From Alphaproteobacteria bacterium (GTDB lineage: Bacteria; Pseudomonadota; Alphaproteobacteria; CALKHQ01): a DNA stretch of 64,000 nucleotides. Below the pieces are notes generated by a model. That model was not told the DNA's origin, searched no databases, and was given only the letters and a program-made list of their open reading frames with translations. Each line of letters opens with the position of its first letter. Positions within the stretch are counted from its first letter, which is position 1. The DNA is taken from assembly GCA_041396705.1 (NCBI GenBank), contig JAWKYB010000007.1, positions 62,001 to 126,000 of the forward strand, written 5' to 3'. The position numbers and the translations under genes were made by a program. Below, piece by piece: positions 56,794-64,000 of this stretch.

Positions 56794-57665
56794 GTGGACG
56801 CCTTGGCGCCGAGCCGGCCGCCGGGCCCGGGAATGCCCGTGGTTTTCCAGTAGGCGAAGCCGAGCGCGGTCCACAGCGCCGCGTCGGCCACCGCCTGCAC
56901 CGCCAGCATCAGCACGGTGCCGACCAGCGGCACGCTTGCCAGCACCATGCCGAGCAGCAGGGTCGGCACCAGGAAGACGAGGCCGACGATCAGGGTCAGC
57001 ACCAGCAGCTTGAAGGCCTGGCCGCGGCTTTCCTGCCAGGCCCGGCCGAGGCCGCCGGCGAGCCCCATCGCGGTTGGCGGAAACACGAAATAGAGCCGGG
57101 CGCCGATCCACAGCGCGAGCCCGATTCCGCCGAGCAGGAACAGGGCCGCCGCGGCGCCGCCGATGACGCCGCCGATGCCGGCGAACAGCATCAGGATCGC
57201 GGCCATCAACGCCGCAACGCCGAGGGTGTAGCCGAGGAAGCGCAGCTCGCGCGGGCCGAAGCGATAGCCGGGCCGCACCGGCTCCGCCTGCGGTCCAAGC
57301 AGGGAATAGCGCAGCCAGGCGACCTTGAACGGCAACGGCACGATCAGCAGGGCCAGCACGGAGATCAGGTTGACCAGCAGCACCGGTCCGAAGTCGAGGC
57401 TGTGGCCGGACGGCAGCGAAATGACCAGCCCCTGGATGGCGACCTCGATGTCGGGGTCCGGACCGGTCTGCGCCAGATAGTCCTGGAACGCGGCCATGTC
57501 GGCCTGGAACCGGGCCATGTGCTCGGCGGTGGCATAGTCGATCAGGATCAACGCGCCGACCAGCAAGCCATAGGGCACCACGGCCAGCACGGCCATCGCG
57601 CGCAGCTGGCGGAACAGGAAGCGCAGGCTCTCGCTGAAGACCTCGCCGATGTTGAATGTGGACAT
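56790..57665 (-). CDS. Hypothetical multi-pass membrane protein
   Basis: The 291-residue product begins MSTFNIGEVFSESLRFLFRQLRAMAVLAVVPYGLLVGALIL and has about six hydrophobic helices (FGPVLLVNLISVLALLIVPL; GVAALMAAILMLFAGIGGVIGG; LLVLTLIVGLVFLVPTLLLGMV; LVGTVLMLAVQAVADAALWTAL). FGPRELRFLGYTLG and AWQESRGQAFKLL resemble membrane domains found with glycerophosphodiesterases, but no enzyme domain is present. It overlaps the phosphotransferase by 4 bp, so the two are probably used together. Confidence 0.75.
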   Translation of the reverse strand: MSTFNIGEVFSESLRFLFRQLRAMAVLAVVPYGLLVGALILIDYATAEHMARFQADMAAFQDYLAQTGPDPDIEVAIQGLVISLPSGHSLDFGPVLLVNLISVLALLIVPLPFKVAWLRYSLLGPQAEPVRPGYRFGPRELRFLGYTLGVAALMAAILMLFAGIGGVIGGAAAALFLLGGIGLALWIGARLYFVFPPTAMGLAGGLGRAWQESRGQAFKLLVLTLIVGLVFLVPTLLLGMVLASVPLVGTVLMLAVQAVADAALWTALGFAYWKTTGIPGPGGRLGAKAST

Positions 57666-57746
57666 GGGGCCGGGCGTGCTGGTTGCGTCAGGGCAGAGAT
57701 AGCGGCTCGATGGTCGGATTGACAGGGGGCAGACGCGATTGCTGCG

Positions 57747-58754
57747 TCAACCCCACAGCTCGGCGGCCGGCGGATCGATGCGGCTTGCGGCGTCGATGGC
57801 CAGGGCCGGGATGCGGTCGCGGGCGAGCCACAGCGGGGCGTCGAGGTCGACGACGTCGGCGCCGGCCGCGACCAGCAGCGCCGGGGCCATCGACAGCGAG
57901 GTCGCCAACATGCAGCCGACCATCACCTTCATGCCGGCCGCGCGTGCCGCGTCGCGCATGGCCAGCGCCTCGGTCAGCCCGCCGCTCTTGTCGAGCTTGA
58001 TGTTGACCGCATCGTAGCGACTGGCGAGGCCGGCGACGTCGGCGGCGATATGGGCGGATTCGTCGGCGCAGACCGGCACCGGGTGCGGCAACTCGGCCAG
58101 CGCCGCGTCGCGGTCGGCGTGCAGCGGCTGCTCGATCAGGGCGACGCCGCGTTCGCCCAGCGCGGGCGCCAGCGCGCGGTAGTCGTCGACGGTCCAGCCT
58201 TCGTTGGCGTCGACGATCAGCCGTGCGGCCGGCGCCGCGCCGCGCACGGCGTCGACCCGCTCCAGGTCGCGGCCGTCGCCGACCAGCTTGATCTTCAGCA
58301 GCGGCCGGCCGGCATGGGCGCGCGCCGCATCGGCCATCGCTGCCGGCGCCTCGGCGCTGAGGCTGTAGGCGGTGACGACATGCGCCGGCATGGCGACGCC
58401 GGCCAGGTCCCAGGCGCGGCGGCCGGCCCGCTTCGCCTCCAGGTCCCACAGCGCGCAGTCGAGCGCGTTGCGGGCCGCGCCGGGCGGCAGCAGCGCGGCC
58501 AGGGCGGCCCGGTCCGGATGGCGGGCCAGCGCCGGCGCGGCCGTCGCGATCGCTTCCAGCGTCTTCGCCGGCGTCTCGTCGTAGCGCGGATAGGGGATGC
58601 ACTCGCCGCGGCCGGCGAACGGCCCGGCCCGCACCGTTGCGACCACGGCCGCGGCCGACGTCTTGGCGCCGTGGCTGGTGACGAAGCGCTGCCGCAGCGG
58701 CCAGCTCTCCAGCCGTGCCGTGATGACGGCCGCAGTCGTGACAGCAGTAGTCAC
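57747..58754 (-). CDS. dgcA: Enolase-superfamily epimerase; probable N-acetyl-D-glutamate racemase DgcA or dipeptide epimerase
   Basis: A GTG at 58754 overlaps the dgcN stop (GTGA) and gives 335 residues. Enolase-superfamily muconate/dipeptide-epimerase motifs are present: the KxK base at 154-156 (LLKIKLVGDG), metal ligands Asp182 (VDANEGW), Glu208 (LIEQPLH) and Asp231 (VCADES), and the second base Lys256 (NIKLDKSGGL). Alone it would be called L-Ala-D/L-Glu epimerase. The overlap with a DUF1611 gene fits the DgcN-DgcA pair, in which the acetylated D-glutamate is racemised. This functional choice is inferred from context. Confidence 0.82.
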   Translation of the reverse strand: MTTAVTTAAVITARLESWPLRQRFVTSHGAKTSAAAVVATVRAGPFAGRGECIPYPRYDETPAKTLEAIATAAPALARHPDRAALAALLPPGAARNALDCALWDLEAKRAGRRAWDLAGVAMPAHVVTAYSLSAEAPAAMADAARAHAGRPLLKIKLVGDGRDLERVDAVRGAAPAARLIVDANEGWTVDDYRALAPALGERGVALIEQPLHADRDAALAELPHPVPVCADESAHIAADVAGLASRYDAVNIKLDKSGGLTEALAMRDAARAAGMKVMVGCMLATSLSMAPALLVAAGADVVDLDAPLWLARDRIPALAIDAASRIDPPAAELWG

Positions 58755-59749
58755 GCCAGCGCGTCCGCGATCGCGGCCACGCCGGTCAGCACCGGGTCGA
58801 CGCAGGGCAGGTCGAACCGGGCCGCGGCCGCGTCGAGCGCGCGGCGACGGTCGGCCTCGGGCAGGCCCGAGGTGTTGAACGACAGGCCGACGAAGCGCGC
58901 CTCGGGCGAGACCATCCGCGCACACAACAGGTTGAGGTCCATGCATTCCGCCAGGTCAGGCAGCGGCCGGTCGCCGAGCCCGCGCATGGTCTTGCGGGCG
59001 GGGTCGTGGCACATCACCAGCGCCTGCGGCTGGGCACCGTGCAGCAGGCCCAGGCTGACGCCGGCATAGGAGGTGTGGAACAGCGAGCCCTGGCCCTCGA
59101 TCAGGTCCCAGTGGTCCGGGTCGGCCGCCGGCGACAGCCATTCCGCGGCGCCGGAGACGAAATCGGACACCACCGCGTCCACCGAGACGCCGCTGCCGGC
59201 GATCAGGATGCCGGTCTGGCCGGTGGCGCGGAAATCGGCCTTGCCGCCGCGGGCGCGCAGCTCCCGTTCCAGCGCCAGCGTGGTGTACATCTTGCCGCAG
59301 GACACGTCGGTGCCGACCGCGAGCAGGCGTCGGCCGCTGCGCGGCGCGCCGGTGGCGACGGCGAATTCGCGGTCGGGGTGACGCACGTCATAGAGCCGGC
59401 GGCCGTGCCGGCGGGCCGCCTCGGCGATTGCCGGGCGGTCGGTCAACCGCTGGTGCAGGCCGCTGGCCACATCCATGCCGCGTTCCAGCGCCTCGACGAT
59501 GACCGGGATCCAGCCGTCGGCGATGACGCCGCCGCGGTTGGCGACGCCGACCACCAGCGTGCGGGCGCCGGCGATCTCCGCCTCGCGCACCGTCATGTCG
59601 GCCAGGCCCAGGTCGGCGTTGCAGCCGGGAAGCCGAAGCTGGCCCAGGCACCATTCCGGCCGCCAGTGCACCACGCCGCGCGCGGTCTTCGCCGCCAGCG
59701 CGTCGTGGGCGTCACCGATGAACATCAGATAGGGGTGCGGAATCGGCAT
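58751..59749 (-). CDS. dgcN: DUF1611 family N-acetyltransferase, probable D-glutamate N-acetyltransferase DgcN
   Basis: The ATG at 59749 (MPIPHPYLMFIGDAHDALAAKTARGVVHW) gives 332 residues. Conserved parts are LGLADMTVREAEIAGARTLVVGVANRGGVI, RRLLAVGTDVSCGKMYTTLALERELR with a P-loop-like GTDVSCGKMYTT, FRATGQTGILIAGSGVSVDAVVSDFVSGAAEWLS and DHWDLIEGQGSLFHTSYAGVSLGLLHG. This is the DUF1611 fold, to which D-glutamate N-acetyltransferase DgcN belongs. It is coupled to the dgcA-like gene and divergent from a gamma-glutamyltransferase gene. Confidence 0.88.
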   Translation of the reverse strand: MPIPHPYLMFIGDAHDALAAKTARGVVHWRPEWCLGQLRLPGCNADLGLADMTVREAEIAGARTLVVGVANRGGVIADGWIPVIVEALERGMDVASGLHQRLTDRPAIAEAARRHGRRLYDVRHPDREFAVATGAPRSGRRLLAVGTDVSCGKMYTTLALERELRARGGKADFRATGQTGILIAGSGVSVDAVVSDFVSGAAEWLSPAADPDHWDLIEGQGSLFHTSYAGVSLGLLHGAQPQALVMCHDPARKTMRGLGDRPLPDLAECMDLNLLCARMVSPEARFVGLSFNTSGLPEADRRRALDAAAARFDLPCVDPVLTGVAAIADALA

Positions 59750-59864
59750 GGTCGCCCTCTGGTCAAATGCGCTAAGCATCTTGGGGGTGCGCCGGGTGCC
59801 GTGCAAGGGCGCGGCGGTCCGTTTCGATCCCTGCCCGACTGCCGGCGACGACAAGGAAATCCTC

Positions 59865-61649
59865 ATGTTCACCACCCGCCCCGAACTGCGCGGCACCTTC
59901 GGCATGGTCGCCTCGACCCACTGGCTGGCCTCGGCGACGGGCATGGCGATGCTCGAGCGCGGCGGCAACGCGTTCGACGCCGCGGTCGCGGCCGGCTTCG
60001 TGTTGCAGGTGGTGGAGCCGCATCTGAACGGCCCCGGCGGCGACATGCCGCTGCTGGCCTATCGCGCCGACACCGGCGACGTCGACGTGATCTGCGGCCA
60101 GGGCGTCTCGCCGCGGGCGGCGACCATCGCGCATTACCGCGGCCTCGGCCTCGACCTCGTCCCCGGCACCGGACTGCTGGCCGCCTGCGTGCCGGGCGCG
60201 TTCGACGCGTGGATGCTGCTGCTGCGCGACTACGGCACCATGGACCTGGCCGCCGTGCTCGAGCCCGCGATCGGCTATGCCGCCGGCGGCTATCCGCTGG
60301 TGCCCGGCATCGTCGAAGCGATCGGCGCAGTCGCCGACCTGTTCCGCGACGAGTGGCCGAGTTCGGCCGCGGTCTATCTCAGGAACGGCGCCCCGCCGCC
60401 GCTGTCCGAGCTGTTCGGCAACGCGGCGCTGGCGGCGACCTATCGCCGGCTGCTGGCGGAGAGCGCGGCCGCCGGCGGCAGCCGCGAGAACCGGCTGGAG
60501 GCGGCGCGCGATGCCTGGTACGGCGGCTTCGTCGCCGAGGCGATCGACCGGTTCTGCCGTACCCAGGCGGTGATGGACACGTCCGGCGCCCGCCACACCG
60601 GGCTGCTGACCGGCGACGACATGGCCGGCTGGCGCGCGACGGTGGAGCCGCCGCTCAGCCTGGACTATCACGGCTGGCGCGTGTTCAAGCCCGGCTTCTG
60701 GAGCCAGGGCCCGGTCCTGCTGCAGCAACTGGCCATGCTGGCCGACATGCCGCTGGCCGGAATGGATCCGCTCGGCACGGATTTCGTGCATACCGTCACC
60801 GAGGCGGCGAAGCTCGCCTTCGCCGACCGCGACGCCTGGTATGCCGATCCGCTGCATGTCGACGTGCCGGCGGACCGGCTGCTGTCGGCCGGCTACGCCG
60901 CGGCGCGCCGTGCGCTCATCGACCCGCAGGCGTCGTCGGCGACGCTGCGCCCCGGCGATGCCGGCGGCACGCCGTTCATGCCCAGCGGCACCGCGATGGC
61001 GGCGGCGGAGTTGCGGGCCGCCGGCGCCGCCGGGTTCGGCGAGCCGACGGTGCAGCATACCGGCGCGATGCCGGGCGACACCTGCCATCTCGATGTGGTC
61101 GACCGCTGGGGCAACATGGTCTCGGCCACGCCCTCGGGCGGCTGGCTGCACTCCAGCCCGGTCATCCCCGAACTGGGCTTCTGCCTCGGCACCCGGGCAC
61201 AGATGTTCTGGCTCGACGAGCGCGCGGCGGCGGCGCTGAAGCCGGGGATCCGCCCGCGCACCACGCTGTCGCCGTCGCTGGCGCTGGGCCCGGACGGCGG
61301 CATCGCCTTCGGCACGCCGGGCGGCGACAACCAGGACCAGTGGTCGCTGGTGCTGTTCCTGCGCTGGCTGCATCACGGCCTGAACGCGCAGGCGGCGATC
61401 GACGCACCGATGTTCGACATGGTCCACTTCCCGTCGTCGTTCTATCCGCGGGCCACGGTGCTGAACCGGCTGAAGATGGAGGGCCGATTCGCGCCTGCGG
61501 TGATGGCGGCGCTGCGCGACCGCGGCCACCAGGTCGATGTGGAGGCGGACTGGTCGCGCGGCCGGCTGAGCATGGCCGGACGGCGCGGCGACGCGCTGTT
61601 CGCCGCCGCCAATCCCCGGTTCGCCCAGGGCTACGCCGTCGGCCGCTAG
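59865..61649 (+). CDS. Gamma-glutamyltransferase family protein
   Basis: The ATG at 59865 (MFTTRPELRGTFGMVASTHWLASATGMAMLERGGNAFDAAVAAGFVLQVVEPHLNGPGGD) gives 594 residues with no signal peptide. The Ntn nucleophile is Thr406 in GDTCHLDVVDRWGNMVSATPSGGW; self-cleavage before it would give the two subunits. RTTLSPSLAL and FGTPGGDNQDQW are the late conserved parts. It splits or transfers gamma-glutamyl groups, here probably in the cytoplasm, and may feed glutamate into the divergent dgcN-dgcA pathway. The exact substrate is unknown. Confidence 0.9.
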   Translation: MFTTRPELRGTFGMVASTHWLASATGMAMLERGGNAFDAAVAAGFVLQVVEPHLNGPGGDMPLLAYRADTGDVDVICGQGVSPRAATIAHYRGLGLDLVPGTGLLAACVPGAFDAWMLLLRDYGTMDLAAVLEPAIGYAAGGYPLVPGIVEAIGAVADLFRDEWPSSAAVYLRNGAPPPLSELFGNAALAATYRRLLAESAAAGGSRENRLEAARDAWYGGFVAEAIDRFCRTQAVMDTSGARHTGLLTGDDMAGWRATVEPPLSLDYHGWRVFKPGFWSQGPVLLQQLAMLADMPLAGMDPLGTDFVHTVTEAAKLAFADRDAWYADPLHVDVPADRLLSAGYAAARRALIDPQASSATLRPGDAGGTPFMPSGTAMAAAELRAAGAAGFGEPTVQHTGAMPGDTCHLDVVDRWGNMVSATPSGGWLHSSPVIPELGFCLGTRAQMFWLDERAAAALKPGIRPRTTLSPSLALGPDGGIAFGTPGGDNQDQWSLVLFLRWLHHGLNAQAAIDAPMFDMVHFPSSFYPRATVLNRLKMEGRFAPAVMAALRDRGHQVDVEADWSRGRLSMAGRRGDALFAAANPRFAQGYAVGR

Positions 61650-61848
61650 GGCCGGCGCCGCGGTGTCGGCGGCGCGGTGTCGGCGGCGCGCCGCAATCGC
61701 TTCGGTGCCCGTCGACGGAGCCGGCGATTTACCGAAGCTTTAGGCCTTTGCCGGATAGTTGGCCGGTCATTCACCGGCCGGCGGCGTGGCCGCGGGCGTC
61801 ATCCGCCGGCGGCGGCGCCGCGCAGGTCAACATTTTCGGGGCTTCGGC

Positions 61849-62577
61849 ATGGCAAGCGCACCTCACCAGAAGGTCTTCAGGATCGAGCGCCGTCTCAACG
61901 GGCAGGCGGGCCCGAGCGCGGCATCGGCGGGGGGCGATCTGTCCGCCGTCGGCGACGAGGCGCTGCAGGAGATCCGGGACCTGGTCAAGGCGCTGGACAC
62001 CAAGGTCAGCGCCCTGCCCAAGCTGGAGGAGATCGAGGAGCGCCTGGTCAAGGACGTCCTCGACATGCAGGGGCGGATCAAGGAGACCAAGGAAGAAATT
62101 GCGGCGCTGCGTCATCCCAAGGCGCAGAACGACAACATCACCCGGGCCAGCCTGCAGCTCGACGCCATCGTCGAGCAGACCGAGCAGGCCACCTCGACGA
62201 TTCTGGAAGCGGCGGAAAAGCTCGAAGAGCAGATCTCGCACATGAAGGACATGATGCCCGACAACCAGATCGTCGCCAACGCCACCGACATGATGGTCGA
62301 CGCGATCACCGCGATCTACGAGGCGTCGAACTTCCAGGACATCACCGGCCAGCGCACCCGCAAGGTCGTCGATGTGCTGAAGTACATCGAGGACCGGCTC
62401 GGCCGCATGGTCAACCTGTGGGGCTCCAACGAACTCGAGGCGATGCCGGTGCCGGAGCATCTGGACCGGATGGACGACGACGTGGCGCTGACCGGGCCGG
62501 TGCTGTCGCAGGCCGCGCCGGCGACGGATGCCGAGGCCGCCATCAGCCAGGACGACATCGACGCCCTGTTCGGCTGA
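61849..62577 (+). CDS. cheZ: CheZ-type chemotaxis protein phosphatase
   Basis: CheZ dephosphorylates CheY-P. The ATG at 61849 gives 242 residues, mostly long helices. The active-site segment NFQDITGQRTRKVVDVL has Asp164 and catalytic Gln168. The helical hairpin before it (EEIEERLVKDVLDMQGRIKETKEEIAAL) fits the four-helix bundle. After a flexible linker the protein ends AISQDDIDALFG, a CheY-binding tail that resembles the N-terminus of FliM. No other chemotaxis gene is in the window. Confidence 0.9.
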   Translation: MASAPHQKVFRIERRLNGQAGPSAASAGGDLSAVGDEALQEIRDLVKALDTKVSALPKLEEIEERLVKDVLDMQGRIKETKEEIAALRHPKAQNDNITRASLQLDAIVEQTEQATSTILEAAEKLEEQISHMKDMMPDNQIVANATDMMVDAITAIYEASNFQDITGQRTRKVVDVLKYIEDRLGRMVNLWGSNELEAMPVPEHLDRMDDDVALTGPVLSQAAPATDAEAAISQDDIDALFG

Positions 62578-62610
62578 CGCCGGGCGCCGGGCGCCGGGCC
62601 CGCGCGGCCG

Positions 62611-63588
62611 TCAATGCGGCCGGGTCAGGCGCAGGAACACGTCTTCCAGGTCGGATTCGACCGTGCTGAGGTCGACGATGCCGAGGCCGGCGGCGCGGAC
62701 GGCATCGAGGATGCGTTCCACCGGCGTCGCGCTCGGCTGGTAGCTGACCCGCAGGGTGTTGGGTGCGCTCAGCGCGACGGTCATGCCCGCCATGCTGTCG
62801 GGCGGCGCGGTCAGGTCGTGGTCGACGCGGATGATCAGGTCCTTGGCGTCGAGCGAGCCCAGCAGCTTCTGGGTCGGCTCGCAGGCGATCACCTTGCCAT
62901 GGTTGATGATGGCGATGGTGTCGCACAGCTCCTCGGCTTCCTCCAGATAGTGGGTGGTCAGCACGATGGTGACGCCGCCGGCGTGCAGCTCGCGGACATA
63001 GGACCACAGCTGCTGCCTGAGCTCGATGTCGACGCCGGCGGTCGGTTCGTCCAGCACCAGCACCGGCGGCTGGTGCACCAGCGCCTTGGCCACCAGCAGG
63101 CGCCGCTTCATGCCGCCGCTGAGCGTGCGGGTGTAGGCGCCGGCCTTGTCGGCGAGGCCGACCGCCTTGAGGATGTCGTCGGTGCGCCGCTCGGCCGGCG
63201 GCACGCCGTAGAGCCCGGCCTGCACCTCCAGCGCCTCGCGCGGGGTGAAGAACGGGTCGATGTGCAATTCCTGCGGCACCACGCCGATGGCGGCGCGGGC
63301 CTGGCGCGGGTCGCGGTCGATGTCGATGCCCCAGATGCTGCCGCCGCCGGACGTCTTGCGGGTCAGGCCGGCGAATATGTTGATGAAGGTCGACTTGCCG
63401 GCGCCGTTGGGCCCGAGCAGCCCGAAGATCGAGCCGCGCGGCACCGTCAACGTGACGTCGTCGAGCGCGCGGACCGGCGCCGCCTTCTTGCGCTGGTAGG
63501 TCTTGGTCAGGCCCACCGCCTCGATCGCGGCGGCCGGCACGCCGGGTTCGGCGGCGGCCTGGGCATGGGTGGACAGCGAGGCGTTCAT
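62611..63588 (-). CDS. ABC transporter ATP-binding protein (ABC-2 export type)
   Basis: The ATG at 63588 gives 325 residues. Walker A is GPNGAGKS (59-66), the signature LSGGMKRR (156-163) and Walker [11 protein letters not shown] (176-185), followed by [13 protein letters not shown]. The C-terminal domain ([20 protein letters not shown]) is typical of DrrA/NodI-type exporters. The permease is not in the window; on this strand it would lie downstream, where cheZ is instead, so the partner must be elsewhere. The start is divergent from lepA. Confidence 0.93.
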   Translation of the reverse strand: MNASLSTHAQAAAEPGVPAAAIEAVGLTKTYQRKKAAPVRALDDVTLTVPRGSIFGLLGPNGAGKSTFINIFAGLTRKTSGGGSIWGIDIDRDPRQARAAIGVVPQELHIDPFFTPREALEVQAGLYGVPPAERRTDDILKAVGLADKAGAYTRTLSGGMKRRLLVAKALVHQPPVLVLDEPTAGVDIELRQQLWSYVRELHAGGVTIVLTTHYLEEAEELCDTIAIINHGKVIACEPTQKLLGSLDAKDLIIRVDHDLTAPPDSMAGMTVALSAPNTLRVSYQPSATPVERILDAVRAAGLGIVDLSTVESDLEDVFLRLTRPH

Positions 63589-63650
63589 CGAGGCGTTTCC
63601 CGGTTCAATGGGTGCGCGGGGCGCGCGAAACGGGCGGCAATGGCTGCGAC

Positions 63651-63678
63651 TTGCGCCGCCGGCCGCGGTGACTATATT
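63651..63678 (+). promoter_or_regulatory. Putative lepA promoter
   Basis: TTGCGC at 63651-63656 and TATATT at 63673-63678 are 16 bp apart on the plus strand, about 158 bp before the lepA ATG. A second AT-rich patch, ATAATATA at 63723-63730, might be another -10. Confidence 0.4.
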
Positions 63679-63835
63679 CGCCTGTCCGTCGCACGGGGGA
63701 CCGTCAGGCGGAAGGGACCGGCATAATATAGGCATTGCCGCGCCGATGTCGCCCCGGACCGCAGGTCCGGCGGCGCCGGGCGCTGCCGCTGCCGACCGCC
63801 CACCTCGTATCGCAGGCCCTCGACCGAAGCGCGCA

Positions 63836-64000
63836 ATGACCGATCTCGCACACATCCGCAACTTCGCGATCATCGCCCATATCGACCATGGCAAGTCGAC
63901 GCTGGCCGACCGCCTGATCGAACGCTGCGGCGGCGTCGACCAGCGCGAGATGCGCGCCCAGATCCTCGATTCGATGGAGATCGAGCGCGAACGCGGCATC
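63836..64000 (+). CDS. lepA: Elongation factor 4 (LepA), partial (C-terminus beyond window)
   Basis: The ATG at 63836 opens [33 protein letters not shown], with the P-loop AHIDHGKST, and continues to [14 protein letters not shown] at the window edge, the start of the switch I (RGITI) motif. This order, with [12 protein letters not shown], is specific for LepA/EF4, a translational GTPase that acts on stalled or back-translocating ribosomes. About 55 of roughly 600 residues are in the window. Confidence 0.95.
   Translation, partial: MTDLAHIRNFAIIAHIDHGKSTLADRLIERCGGVDQREMRAQILDSMEIERERGI

Noticed and set aside
61729..61745. CtrA-like TTTA-N7-TTTA before cheZ
   Set aside because: Each half site has a mismatch and the spacing match may be chance; too weak to list as a site.
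59006..62245. 1079-residue plus-strand frame
   Set aside because: It runs antisense to dgcN and out of frame over the gamma-glutamyltransferase and cheZ; composition is typical of a shadow.

Overview
The window is high-GC chromosomal DNA (roughly 70% or more G+C by eye) from an alphaproteobacterium. The evidence is a CcrM-type GANTC DNA methyltransferase, the heat-shock order hemW-rdgB-rph / hrcA-grpE ... dnaK-dnaJ, the block proA-nadD-rsfS-rlmH-envC-ctpA-(DUF610)-rppH, an ELM1-family protein, and a CheZ of the alphaproteobacterial kind. A Rhodospirillales-like lineage fits best, but no rRNA is present to settle it. I saw no tRNA, rRNA, CRISPR array, intact insertion sequence or prophage.

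Layout. 0-9.2 kb: yifB/comM (runs off the left edge), an S8 peptidase and an ankyrin protein, then gshB, a SirB1-like protein, a BON-domain lipoprotein, yraN and rsmI on the minus strand, with a LpoA-like lipoprotein divergent from rsmI. The stretch 6.2-7.35 kb, plus a short patch at 8.77-8.93 kb, is full of single-base frameshifts that hit several unrelated housekeeping genes; this looks like poor local sequence rather than gene decay. 9.2-21.3 kb: a GST, then hemW/rdgB/rph divergent from hrcA-grpE. About 3.3 kb of unusual DNA separates grpE from dnaK-dnaJ; it holds a truncated cyclase, a frameshifted methyltransferase and a decayed copy of the dnaK 5' end. 21.3-30.4 kb: regulators, trxB, an extradiol-dioxygenase-like gene, a tandem palindromic repeat array, and an uncharacterised three-gene unit (ELM1-like / 2OG-Fe(II) oxygenase / 641-residue protein). 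30.4-44.5 kb: Lrp, a second ankyrin protein, SDR-rluB-rsmD, an M14 carboxypeptidase, phhA, a WecA-like transferase, an EamA transporter, then proA-nadD-rsfS-rlmH-envC-ctpA. 44.5-50.6 kb: a DUF610 protein with a very long His/Ala/Pro linker, rppH, a SprA-related HExxH protein, a lipoprotein hydrolase and a PASTA-repeat secreted protein. 50.6-55 kb: ccrM, rnhB, a SplB-like radical SAM gene and a LysR gene. 55-64 kb: DUF924, a phosphotransferase and its membrane partner, a dgcN-dgcA pair next to a divergent gamma-glutamyltransferase, cheZ, an ABC ATPase, and the start of lepA.

The most striking signals concern the cell-cycle methylase. Seven GANTC sites lie within 151 bp upstream of the radical SAM-rnhB-ccrM run. 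ccrM itself has a perfect DnaA box (TTATCCACA) 19 bp before its ATG and another GANTC site further upstream. Together they suggest that replication initiation and adenine methylation control this locus. Second is the ELM1/oxygenase/641-residue operon, whose product is unknown. Third is the dnaK relic inside the grpE-dnaK gap.
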